Of a stretch of 64,000 bases of DNA, positions 18,275 to 27,125 are shown piece after piece. Made by a program: the position numbers and the translations under genes. The first letter of the stretch is position 1, and each line of letters begins with the position of its first letter. The notes below the pieces were generated by a model. It was given only the letters and a program-made list of their open reading frames with translations. It was not told the origin of the DNA and did not search any database. Location: NCBI RefSeq assembly GCF_031583025.1, contig NZ_CP134062.1, forward strand, positions 1,302,001-1,366,000. Direction: 5' to 3'. This DNA comes from Mycobacterium sp. Z3061 (GTDB taxonomy: Bacteria; Actinomycetota; Actinomycetes; Mycobacteriales; Mycobacteriaceae).

Positions 18275-18880
18275 ATGGCTCGTTACACCGGACCCGTCAC
18301 TCGCAAGTCACGCCGGCTGGGCACCGACCTCGTCGGTGGCGACCAGTCCTACGAGAAGCGGCCCTACCCGCCCGGCCAGCACGGCCGCGCCCGGGTGAAG
18401 GAAAGCGAATACCGCCAGCAGCTGCAGGAGAAGCAGAAGGCTCGCTTCACCTACGGCGTGATGGAGAAGCAGTTCCGCCGCTACTACGAAGAGGCCGTTC
18501 GCCACTCGGGCAAGACCGGTGAGGAACTGCTGCGCATCCTGGAAAGCCGGCTGGACAACGTTGTGTACCGCGCCGGCCTGGCGCGTACCCGACGGATGGC
18601 CCGCCAGCTCGTCAGCCACGGTCACTTCTCGGTCAACGGCGTGCACGTCAACGTGCCCAGCTACCGGGTGTCGCAGTACGACATCATCGACGTCCGGGAC
18701 GGTTCGCTGAACACGGTGCCGTTCCAGATTGCGCGGGAGACCGCGGGCGACCGCCCGATCCCGAGCTGGCTGCAGGTGGTGGGGGAGCGGCAGCGCATCC
18801 TGATCCACCAGCTGCCTGAGCGCACCCAGATCGACGTCCCGCTCACCGAGCAGCTGATCGTCGAGTTCTACTCGAAGTAA
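18275..18880 (+). CDS. rpsD: 30S ribosomal protein S4
   Basis: 201 residues. The N-terminus MARYTGPVTRKSRRLGTDL, the segment ESRLDNVVYRAGLARTRRMA and the S4 RNA-binding domain QLVSHGHFSVNGVHVNVPSY are diagnostic. S4 is a primary 16S rRNA binder and, in E. coli, the autoregulator of this operon. The strong ribosome-binding site AGGAGG lies just upstream. No zinc-binding cysteine cluster is visible at the N-terminus, so this is the C-minus form. Confidence 0.98.
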   Translation: MARYTGPVTRKSRRLGTDLVGGDQSYEKRPYPPGQHGRARVKESEYRQQLQEKQKARFTYGVMEKQFRRYYEEAVRHSGKTGEELLRILESRLDNVVYRAGLARTRRMARQLVSHGHFSVNGVHVNVPSYRVSQYDIIDVRDGSLNTVPFQIARETAGDRPIPSWLQVVGERQRILIHQLPERTQIDVPLTEQLIVEFYSK

Positions 18881-19999
<1,119 letters not shown>

Positions 20000-20003
20000 A
20001 GAA

Positions 20004-20033
20004 CCCCCGTCCCGGTCCTACCTGATACGGGGG
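20004..20033 (+). other. Stem-loop between rpoA and rplQ
   Basis: CCCCCGT (20004-20010) pairs perfectly with ACGGGGG (20027-20033) around a 16-base loop. No U-tract follows, and AGGAGAA with the rplQ ATG comes 25 bases later. It may act as a weak attenuator or RNA-processing site that sets rplQ expression relative to rpoA. The role is unproven. Confidence 0.4.
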
Positions 20034-20058
20034 CCGGCCCCACATAGGAGAAGTCGCA

Positions 20059-20640
20059 ATGCCCAAGCCCACCAAGGGTCCTCGTCTCGGCGGGTCGTCC
20101 TCGCACCAGAAGGCGATTCTGGCCAACCTGGCCACGTCGCTGTTCGAGCACGGCCGGATCAAGACCACCGAGCCCAAGGCGCGGGCGTTGCGGCCCTACG
20201 CGGAGAAGCTGATCACCCACGCCAAGAAGGGCACGCTGCACAACCGGCGTGAGGTGCTCAAGAAGATCCGTGACAAGGACGTCGTGCACACCCTGTTCGC
20301 GGAGATCGGACCGTTCTTCGCCGACCGCGACGGCGGTTACACCCGCATCATCAAGGTCGAGAACCGCAAGGGCGACAACGCTCCGATGGCCGTGATCGAG
20401 CTGGTTCGTGAGAAGACGGTGACGTCGGAGGCCGACCGGGCGCGGCGGGTGCAGTCCTCGAAGAAGGCCGCGCCGGTCGCGGCGGCGGCGGCGCCTCAGG
20501 CGGCGGTCGAGCCGGAGGCGGCCGAGGGCCCGACGGCCGAGGAGGCCACCGAGGCCACCGAGACCGAGGCCGTCGAGACCGAGGCCGTCGAGACCGAGGC
20601 TGTCGAGGCCGACGAGACGTCGGAGAACTCCGAGAATTAG
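20059..20640 (+). CDS. rplQ: 50S ribosomal protein L17 with extended acidic C-terminus
   Basis: The first 120 residues are typical L17: [60 protein letters not shown]. After about residue 125 comes an Ala/Glu/Thr/Val-rich tail that brings the protein to 193 residues, compared with 180 that I recall for M. tuberculosis. The tail contains the repeated pentapeptide ETEAV, encoded by a 15-bp tandem repeat. Its last codons overlap the open frame of truA. Confidence 0.97.
   Translation: MPKPTKGPRLGGSSSHQKAILANLATSLFEHGRIKTTEPKARALRPYAEKLITHAKKGTLHNRREVLKKIRDKDVVHTLFAEIGPFFADRDGGYTRIIKVENRKGDNAPMAVIELVREKTVTSEADRARRVQSSKKAAPVAAAAAPQAAVEPEAAEGPTAEEATEATETEAVETEAVETEAVEADETSENSEN
20560..20604 (+). 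repeat. 15-bp tandem repeat (3 copies) inside rplQ
   Basis: The unit GAGACCGAGGCCGTC occurs three times head to tail at 20560-20574, 20575-20589 and 20590-20604; the last copy differs at one base (T for C). It codes for ETEAV repeats in the L17 tail. Related 9-bp units (GAGGCCACC) lie just before it. The 15-bp period keeps both the rplQ frame and the overlapping truA frame open, so copy number could vary between strains. Confidence 0.85.
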
Positions 20641-21481
20641 TGGGGACGTCCGTCTGCGGCTTGATATCGCCTACGACGGAACCGAATTCGCGGGCTGGGC
20701 GGCGCAAGCGGAGCAACGCACGGTCGCCGGCGTCCTCGATGCGGCGCTGACGACCGTGTTCCGCACGCCGGTGCGACTACGCGCGGCCGGCCGCACCGAC
20801 GCCGGCGTACACGCGACCGCGCAGGTGGCTCATGCCGATGTTCCCGCTGACGCCTTGCCGCACGCCTATTCGCGATCAGACCGCGCGGGCGATCCGGAGT
20901 TCGGATCGCTGGTACGCCGGTTGGGGCGGTTTCTGCCGGCCGATGTCCGGGTCATCGAGATTACGCGTGCGCCAACTGGTTTTGACGCCCGGTTCTCGGC
21001 GCTGCGGCGGCATTACGCGTATCGACTGTCGACAGCGCCCTACGGCGTGCTGCCGCAGCAGGCGCGGTTCGTCACCGCCTGGCCACGCGCGCTGGACCTG
21101 GACGCGATGATCTGCGCATCGCGAGAACTGTTGGGACTGCACGATTTTGCGGCTTTCTGCCGGCACCGTGCAGGTGCCACCACGATTCGGGAGCTGCAAC
21201 GGCTGGACTGGACGCGCGATGGGGATCTGGTCACCGCGCACGTGAGCGCCGACGCATTCTGCTGGTCCATGGTGCGCTCGTTGGTCGGTGCCCTGCTGGC
21301 CGTCGGCGAGCATCGGCGAGACCCGCGTTGGTGTCGTGAACTGCTCAGTGCGACAAGCCGATCCAGCGATTTCGCGGCAGCGCCACCGCAAGGCCTGACG
21401 CTGATCGGAGTGGACTACCCGCCGGATGACCAGCTGGCCGCGCGCAATCTGATCACCCGCGACATCCGTTCGCCCCGCTAA
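20636..21481 (+). CDS. truA: tRNA pseudouridine(38-40) synthase TruA, start codon unresolved
   Basis: Makes pseudouridine at positions 38-40 of tRNA anticodon arms. Conserved blocks are [15 protein letters not shown], the catalytic loop [14 protein letters not shown], and [14 protein letters not shown]. No ATG, GTG or TTG lies in frame between the in-frame TGA at 20420 and a GTG at 20756. Starting at that GTG would delete the first conserved beta strand. Possible non-standard starts are ATT at 20636 (overlapping the rplQ stop, with GGAG about 10 bases upstream) and CTG at 20654. The codon aligned with the usual valine start is GTC (20648). The end is certain; the start given is provisional. 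Confidence 0.85.
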   Translation: MSGDVRLRLDIAYDGTEFAGWAAQAEQRTVAGVLDAALTTVFRTPVRLRAAGRTDAGVHATAQVAHADVPADALPHAYSRSDRAGDPEFGSLVRRLGRFLPADVRVIEITRAPTGFDARFSALRRHYAYRLSTAPYGVLPQQARFVTAWPRALDLDAMICASRELLGLHDFAAFCRHRAGATTIRELQRLDWTRDGDLVTAHVSADAFCWSMVRSLVGALLAVGEHRRDPRWCRELLSATSRSSDFAAAPPQGLTLIGVDYPPDDQLAARNLITRDIRSPR

Positions 21482-22116
21482 ATCCTGCCCGCGACGAAGT
21501 TTGCGGCCTCATTGGTCAGGCCGGGGACGTAGCCCAGGTGCGCCTTCCATACGTTGCCGTCGGAGCAGATCGGGTCGCCCTCGTTGCACAGGTTGAGTAT
21601 TTTGCCGCCGAATTGCGGGCTCAGCGCGGTCAACAAGCCGCCGGCCCGGCCGGACGGATTGCCGAACAGGGTGACCGCGGAGACATGGTCGGCAGCTTCG
21701 GGTGGCAGTGGCTGGGTGAAACCGAGGCCGGCCAGCGGTGCGGCGGTGACGATGTCGATAACCGCGGCGCCCTGGGAATAGCCACCGAGCACCATCCTGG
21801 TGTCGGGGCAGGAGTTGGCCATCTGCTGCACATGGTCGCTGGCGTCGTTGGCTCCGTCGGTGGCGGCCAGGAAGTCCCGGCTGGCGGGATAGTTCACACC
21901 GTAGGCGCCGATATTGCGGCCGGTCTGCTGGCGCAGCGACCCGACCAGAGCGTTACCCACCCGGCCGAGGCCGGGCGGCTCGCCGGTTCCGCGGGCGAAG
22001 ATCACCTCGACATCCGGGCAAGCTGCCTGCGCCGGCGGTGCCAGCGGAGGGGCCACCAACAGAGCGGCCGCCGCGAGTGCGGCGGCCGTCAACCGACCCA
22101 GGGGGGCGCATCTCAT
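21478..22116 (-). CDS. Secreted cutinase family hydrolase
   Basis: A 212-residue exported serine esterase with a cleavable signal peptide ending near PPAQA. The cutinase fold is clear: [19 protein letters not shown], the nucleophile elbow [10 protein letters not shown], the acid in CNEGDPIC, and the histidine in KAHLGYVPG, with four cysteines able to pair. It corresponds to the Rv3451/Rv3452 (Cut3/Cut4) pair that lies between truA and ESX-4 in M. tuberculosis. Substrate could be a polyester, triacylglycerol or phospholipid. The stop overlaps that of convergent truA by 4 bases. Confidence 0.92.
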   Translation of the reverse strand: MRCAPLGRLTAAALAAAALLVAPPLAPPAQAACPDVEVIFARGTGEPPGLGRVGNALVGSLRQQTGRNIGAYGVNYPASRDFLAATDGANDASDHVQQMANSCPDTRMVLGGYSQGAAVIDIVTAAPLAGLGFTQPLPPEAADHVSAVTLFGNPSGRAGGLLTALSPQFGGKILNLCNEGDPICSDGNVWKAHLGYVPGLTNEAANFVAGRI

Positions 22117-22147
22117 GGCCCCAATGCTAGGCGTTGTCGACGGTGCG

Positions 22148-22960
22148 TCACTGCACCTGAACGACGGGCTGCTGCACCGGAGTGATGGGAGTGGCGGGCA
22201 CCTGCGGTGCCAGGGCGGGGTTCTGCGGCACGACGCCCGGTATCTGAGGAACGAGGGGCAGCTGGCCGGGCATGTGCGGAGTGCCGTTCATGATCTTGGG
22301 CGCGGCGAAAGCGGCCCCCTGGGTCGTGTAGAAGGGCACGTAGCCTTCGGTATGTCCGCTCCACTCGTTGCCGGCGCCGGCGTGGCAGATCGGGTCCTGC
22401 GGATTGCAGTAGTCGACGGCTTTGGACCCCAACAGGGTGCTCTTGGTAGGCAGTGATCCGCCGGCACGGTCGGCGATGTCGCCGAAGGTGACCACCGCCG
22501 CGACGTTGCCGACGTATTCGGGCGGCAGGGAACTGCCCCAACTGATGCCGCCGATCGGAACGCCGGCCACGATGTCCATCACGGACGCACCCTGCGAGTA
22601 ACCGCCCAGCACGATTTTGGTGTTCGGGCAGGAGGACACCGTGGCTTTGACGTGAGTGATCACGTCATTGGCTCCATCGCCGCCGTGCAACTGCAACTTG
22701 CTGGCCGCGTAGTTGACGCCGTAGGTGCGGATGTTGAGACCACTGGTTTGTTGACGCAGCGAGTCCACGAACGCGTCGCCCACCCGGCCCAGGCCCGGAG
22801 CCTCATTGGTTCCCCGGGCGAACACCACCTCGGCGTCAGGGCAGTCGTCGGCCCACGCGGACGGCGCCGAGGCGAGCGGGCTGACCGGCAGGACAGCGGC
22901 GAACACGGCTGCGAGGCCTACACCGGCCCGACCGGCAAGGCGCATGAAGTGCTGATACAC
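22148..22960 (-). CDS. Secreted cutinase family hydrolase with proline-rich tail
   Basis: A 270-residue paralogue of the downstream cutinase. It has a signal peptide to about residue 38 (PSAWA), then [29 protein letters not shown] (Ser), NPQDPIC (Asp) and [10 protein letters not shown] (His). The last 45 residues are a Pro/Gln/Val tail, as in M. tuberculosis Cut3 as I recall. The GTG at 22960 is preferred because a TAAAAT -10 box ends 6 bases before it, implying a leaderless message; an internal ATG (22945) is an alternative. Confidence 0.9.
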   Translation of the reverse strand: MYQHFMRLAGRAGVGLAAVFAAVLPVSPLASAPSAWADDCPDAEVVFARGTNEAPGLGRVGDAFVDSLRQQTSGLNIRTYGVNYAASKLQLHGGDGANDVITHVKATVSSCPNTKIVLGGYSQGASVMDIVAGVPIGGISWGSSLPPEYVGNVAAVVTFGDIADRAGGSLPTKSTLLGSKAVDYCNPQDPICHAGAGNEWSGHTEGYVPFYTTQGAAFAAPKIMNGTPHMPGQLPLVPQIPGVVPQNPALAPQVPATPITPVQQPVVQVQ

Positions 22961-22966
22961 GCCGAA

Positions 22967-22972
22967 ATTTTA
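22967..22972 (-). promoter_or_regulatory. -10 box for a leaderless cutinase transcript
   Basis: TAAAAT on the minus strand (read from 22972 to 22967) stands 6 bases before the GTG at 22960. The predicted transcription start coincides with the first base of the start codon. No Shine-Dalgarno is present, which supports leaderless translation, a common mode in mycobacteria. No clear -35 was identified. Confidence 0.5.
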
Positions 22973-23079
22973 CCCGCGCAGTGGCGGAGCAAAACCTCCA
23001 GCGTTGTGGATAACGGGTCAGGCGCAGCCCGTGGACGGCCTACCGTAACCGACGGGCAGGACGACGATATGGGAGATGT

Positions 23080-24444
23080 GTGGCGCTGCAGGTGGCGACG
23101 TGGCTGCAGGTGAGTGGGTACCGTTACCGGCTGCGGCGCATCGAGAATGCTTTGCTGGACGTGCCGCAGGGCTCACCCGGGAGGTTGTGGCGGAATTCGC
23201 TGGCGGTGGGGTGTGTCTTGACCGTCACCGCCTTGACGGGTTGCCTGCTCCTGAGCCGGCTCTGGCCTCAGCCCGATCTGGGCGACGCTCGGATCGTAAT
23301 GGGTCAGGCCTCCGGGGCGCTGTATGTGAAGGTCGCGGACACCTGGCATCCGGTGCTGAACCTGGCGTCTGCGCGGTTGATCGCCGCGACCGATGCCAAT
23401 CCGCGACCGGTGGCGGAGTCTGCGCTGGCGCGGACCAAACGCGGCCCACTGCTTGGTATTCCGGGAGCACCGGGATTGATTGCTCCGGCGCTGCCCGCGC
23501 AGGAGTCGCGCTGGACGGTGTGTGACAGTGCGGGAGGGACGGCGGTCTTACTGGGGGTGGATTCGCCGGCCGGTCGCGTCGGCGGCGGACAAGCGCTGCT
23601 GGTGGCCGCCCGTACCGGCGGGCCGGCCTACCTGCTCTACCGCGGCCGGCGGGCGCTGGTGGACCTCGCCGATCGTGCCGTCGTGCGAGCGTTGAGGTTG
23701 CCGGACCGGGCTCCACGCATCGTCTCTCAGACTTTGCTGAATGCTGTTCCGGAGGCACCGCCCATCGCGGCTCCCCGGCTACCTGGCGCGGGCGGCCCCG
23801 CAGGGGCATGGCTGCCCGGGTTTCGGGTGGGCACTGTGCTACGAATCACACGCGCCGCGGGTGACGAGTATTACGTCCTGCTCAACGCCGGGGTCCAGCG
23901 AATCAGCCAGGTCGTCGCGGACCTGCTCCGGTTCGAGGTCTCGGCCGAGATCACCACCGTGGACCCCGGGCTGCTGCGCACGGCCCCCAGCGTGGACACA
24001 TTGCCGGTCTCCGGGATCCCCGAGCAGGTGCCGTCGGACCCCGGGGGTTCGACGTGGTGTGCGGTGTGGACTCCCGTCGCGTCGGGTCCGCCCGACATCG
24101 GATTCCTGGCCGACCCGCGCCCGCCGGCCACGGGGGCGGTGAGGCTGGCGCAAGCCGACGGACCCGGACCGGCGGTGGATGCATTCTCCCTCGCCGCGGG
24201 CCACAGCGCCTACGTGGCCACGCAGAGCCGGATCGGAAACAGCACCCGGGTGGACACTCGCTATCTGGTGACCGACACCGGGGTGCGGTTCGCGATCCAC
24301 GACGACGAAGCGGCTCACCTGCTCGGGCTGCCGGCGACGCCAACGCCGGCGCCGTGGCCGGTGCTGGCCGCGTTGCCGTGCGGACCGGAACTGAGCCGGG
24401 AGAAGGCGTCAGTCGCCCGGGACACCCTGTCGCCGGGACCCTGA
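23080..24444 (+). CDS. eccB4: ESX-4 type VII secretion protein EccB4
   Basis: Membrane-complex subunit of the ESX-4 secretion system. The 454-residue protein has a short cytosolic N-terminus (TWLQVSGYRYRLRRIENALL), one transmembrane helix at about 40-60, and a large periplasmic domain with LYVKVADTWHPVLNLASARLI, TKRGPLLGIPGAP, RALVDLADRAVVRALRL and YLVTDTGVRFAIHDDEA. These match EccB, closest to Rv3450c from memory. GTG start. The 3' end overlaps convergent mycP4 by 36 bases. Confidence 0.95.
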   Translation: MALQVATWLQVSGYRYRLRRIENALLDVPQGSPGRLWRNSLAVGCVLTVTALTGCLLLSRLWPQPDLGDARIVMGQASGALYVKVADTWHPVLNLASARLIAATDANPRPVAESALARTKRGPLLGIPGAPGLIAPALPAQESRWTVCDSAGGTAVLLGVDSPAGRVGGGQALLVAARTGGPAYLLYRGRRALVDLADRAVVRALRLPDRAPRIVSQTLLNAVPEAPPIAAPRLPGAGGPAGAWLPGFRVGTVLRITRAAGDEYYVLLNAGVQRISQVVADLLRFEVSAEITTVDPGLLRTAPSVDTLPVSGIPEQVPSDPGGSTWCAVWTPVASGPPDIGFLADPRPPATGAVRLAQADGPGPAVDAFSLAAGHSAYVATQSRIGNSTRVDTRYLVTDTGVRFAIHDDEAAHLLGLPATPTPAPWPVLAALPCGPELSREKASVARDTLSPGP

Positions 24445-25716
24445 GCGTCGACTCGTCGCCAGCGCCCCCAGCATGAGCGTCAGGCAGATCGCGGCGCCGA
24501 CGACCATGCGCCGCCGGTTGTCCGGGCGGGTGCTGGTACCCGGTGCCGGCACGCTGAGCGGCTTGGCACCGGGTGCGGCACTGGGCGGGATGTCGGCGCT
24601 GACCGCAGCGAGGGCGTCGATGGTGCCGTTGCCGACCAGCGGGTCCCATCCGGCGGCCGGGTGGTGCGCGGTGGCCTCGATGCGCTGCATCACCTGACGG
24701 GCGGTCAACGCCGGGAAGCGGGCCCGGATCAGGGCGGCCAGTCCGCTGACGACCGGAGCCGCGTAGCTGGTGCCCGAGATGGCCGATTGTCCGTCGATCC
24801 GGTTCACCAGGCCGTCACCGACCGGGTTGAGCGAGGTGACCCCCTCACCCGTGGCCGCAACATCCACCCACGGACCAGCCAGGGTGAACGATGACGGAAT
24901 GCCCTGGGAATCAACCGAACCGACGGTCAGAACGTAGTCGTCGTACCAGGCTGGGCTGACCACCACCGCCACGGTGTCGCGAGTGACGCCGGCCGGCTGG
25001 GGTGGGCAGTGCGACCCACTGTTGCCGGCCGCCGCCACCACGACCGCGTTCTTGACGTCCACCGCATAGGCGAGTGCGGCGCCCAACGCCCGGTCGTCGG
25101 GCGCCTGGGCCACCGGGGCGCAGGCGACGGACGAAATGTTGATCACGGTGGCCCCCAGATCGGCGGCCGTGCGCACGGCCCTGGCCAGCGTCGCGACGTC
25201 GCCGACACCGCCGTCGGAGCGTTTGGCGGCAGGCGCGAACTTGGAGCTGGACTGGCGGATGCTGATCAGCGTGACGTCGGGAGCTATCCCGGTATATGCG
25301 GAATCCGTTGCGGCGGCGATGATGCCGGCGACCAGGGTACCGTGGGCGTCGCAGTCCTGGGTGCCGTCTCCGGTGGCCACGTAATCACCGCCGGCTAACA
25401 CGTTCTTCAGCAGGGGGTGCCGGTGCACTCCGGTGTCGATGACGGCAACTCGCTGACCTGAACCTCGGGTGAGTTGCCAGATCTGCGGCAGGTCGATGCC
25501 CGCGAGCTGCGCCGGCGCCTCTGCGCCACCGGGTTCCATCGTTGCCACCGCGCACGTCTCCCGTTGCACGGTGCGTTGCACGGGTGCCGGCAATGCCGGC
25601 GCCGGCAGCCACTTCTCGTCGACCGAAGGCGGCGTGACCGCCTGCGCGGGCGGTGCCGCACACTGGGACACCAGCACCGCGACGAGCAGGGGACGCACCA
25701 CCCGGACGGCGCTCAC
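24409..25716 (-). CDS. mycP4: ESX-4 mycosin protease MycP4
   Basis: Subtilisin-like membrane serine protease, 435 residues. A signal peptide (LLVAVLVSQCAAPPAQA) is followed by the catalytic domain with Asp in RVAVIDTGV, His in CDAHGTLVAGI, oxyanion Asn in AAAGNSGSHC and Ser in SGTSYAAPVVSG. A C-terminal transmembrane helix (VVGAAICLTLMLGALA) anchors it. The GTG start at 25714-25716 overlaps the eccD4 stop, fixing the start; longer upstream readings enter eccD4. Mycosins stabilise the ESX membrane complex and process substrates. Confidence 0.95.
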   Translation of the reverse strand: MSAVRVVRPLLVAVLVSQCAAPPAQAVTPPSVDEKWLPAPALPAPVQRTVQRETCAVATMEPGGAEAPAQLAGIDLPQIWQLTRGSGQRVAVIDTGVHRHPLLKNVLAGGDYVATGDGTQDCDAHGTLVAGIIAAATDSAYTGIAPDVTLISIRQSSSKFAPAAKRSDGGVGDVATLARAVRTAADLGATVINISSVACAPVAQAPDDRALGAALAYAVDVKNAVVVAAAGNSGSHCPPQPAGVTRDTVAVVVSPAWYDDYVLTVGSVDSQGIPSSFTLAGPWVDVAATGEGVTSLNPVGDGLVNRIDGQSAISGTSYAAPVVSGLAALIRARFPALTARQVMQRIEATAHHPAAGWDPLVGNGTIDALAAVSADIPPSAAPGAKPLSVPAPGTSTRPDNRRRMVVGAAICLTLMLGALATSRRSGSRRQGVPGD

Positions 25717-27032
25717 GCACGAACCAGGCTCAAGCCGCGGACGGCGCCGAACGCGCCACACGTCCAGCACGCCAGCGGAGCCACGGCGGCGAGCGCAATG
25801 CACCCCATGGCATTGACACCGCGGCGCGCCACCGGCGTAACGGCGGGAGCCACGAAACCCAGGTAGATCGCTGCGGCGGCCGCCGCAGCGGACAGCGCGG
25901 CGATCCACGGCGCCTGCTGCGGCAGGTCGACGGCCGCAATCACGAATGTGGTTGTCAGCGTGCCGATTCCGATGATGACATACATCGGTGCCCGTGCCCT
26001 GTCGGTCCGTGCGTGCAGCATCAACACGGCTGCCGTGAGGGCGGCCAGCGCGATCGCCCGGTGTACGGCCAGCGCGGCGGTCGCGGCGGCAACGGCCGCA
26101 GCCGCCGCGCCGCCGCCGCGCAGACCGGTCAGCCAACTGTCGGCACGCAAGGCCCTGGCCGTCAGTTCACTTTCGGGCCTGGGGTCATCGTGCTCGATGC
26201 CGGGCACCAGGCCGGCCAACCGGATCGACAGCCGCGGTGAGACCTCGATAAGTCCTAGGCAGGCGAGCGCGGTCACCGACCCGACGGCGTGCGACGGCGC
26301 TCCGGTGACGATGATTGCCAGCGCGGCCGCGGCCGCGACCAGCGCACAGCATGCCGTCGCGACCAATGTGACGGAGCCACAACCGGTTACGCGGGCCGCC
26401 AGGACCGCCATGGCGCCGGCGGCCATCGCGGCGAGCAGCAGATGCGGGGCGCCGGGAGCACCGGGCACCGCGAGCAGACCAGCCAGCGCCGCAGACGTTG
26501 TGGCAATGAGGCTGAGGGTGAGGCCGGCGATCGGGTCACGGTGGACGCGCAGGACGATAACCGCAGACATCAGGGCAGTCACAGCGGCGACGCCCGCTGC
26601 CGCTGCGGCGATGTCGGCATGGCCGGCGCCACCTGCCCAGCGAACCAGCACCAGCGCGCCTACGCCGGCGAAGCAGGCGGCGGCCAGACCGGCGGTCATT
26701 CCCCGCCAGGACCGCGGGGAGCGGACCAGCGCCGCGGACACCGCTTGGGCCTCGTCGTCGTAACGCACGGCCGGGGGTGCGGGCGGCTGCCGGCTCAGCA
26801 CCAACGCGGTACCGTCACGAACACCGTTCTGCCGCAGAGTTGTCGAGTTCGGCAACGGGGCGCAGCCGAGCCGCGCCAGGTGGTAGCGCGCCCCCGGCGT
26901 CACGCCCCCCAACACATCGACGATCGGCGGGATCAACTCCGCAACGGGCACCGCGGCGGGCAATGTCAGGTCGACGGAGGCGCTGCCGGCGTGGACGGAA
27001 ACGCGACGCAACTCCGGATCGGGTGTAGACAT
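25713..27032 (-). CDS. eccD4: ESX-4 type VII secretion integral membrane protein EccD4
   Basis: 439 residues. The N-terminal ubiquitin-like cytosolic domain (about 1-100: LRRVSVHAGSASVDLTLPA, DGTALVLSRQ) is followed by about eleven hydrophobic helices, the EccD architecture that lines the ESX membrane pore. The ATG at 27032 is chosen; a GTG 9 bases upstream is possible. It is cotranscribed with mycP4 (4-base overlap) and diverges from eccC4 across a 93-base gap. From memory the order equals M. tuberculosis Rv3448-Rv3449. Confidence 0.94.
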   Translation of the reverse strand: MSTPDPELRRVSVHAGSASVDLTLPAAVPVAELIPPIVDVLGGVTPGARYHLARLGCAPLPNSTTLRQNGVRDGTALVLSRQPPAPPAVRYDDEAQAVSAALVRSPRSWRGMTAGLAAACFAGVGALVLVRWAGGAGHADIAAAAAGVAAVTALMSAVIVLRVHRDPIAGLTLSLIATTSAALAGLLAVPGAPGAPHLLLAAMAAGAMAVLAARVTGCGSVTLVATACCALVAAAAALAIIVTGAPSHAVGSVTALACLGLIEVSPRLSIRLAGLVPGIEHDDPRPESELTARALRADSWLTGLRGGGAAAAAVAAATAALAVHRAIALAALTAAVLMLHARTDRARAPMYVIIGIGTLTTTFVIAAVDLPQQAPWIAALSAAAAAAAIYLGFVAPAVTPVARRGVNAMGCIALAAVAPLACWTCGAFGAVRGLSLVRA

Positions 27033-27125
27033 CCTCGGCACGCTAAACGGTTCGGCAGCGCGCTGCTTACGGCTATCCACAACTGAATTGCCATGAATCT
27101 CGGTGCCGCTTAACGTCGTCGAACT

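Noticed and set aside
27093-27118. SigM-type promoter in the eccD4-eccC4 divergent gap, from CGTCG at 27114
   Set aside because: No GGAAC lies at the right distance upstream; only GAATC is present.
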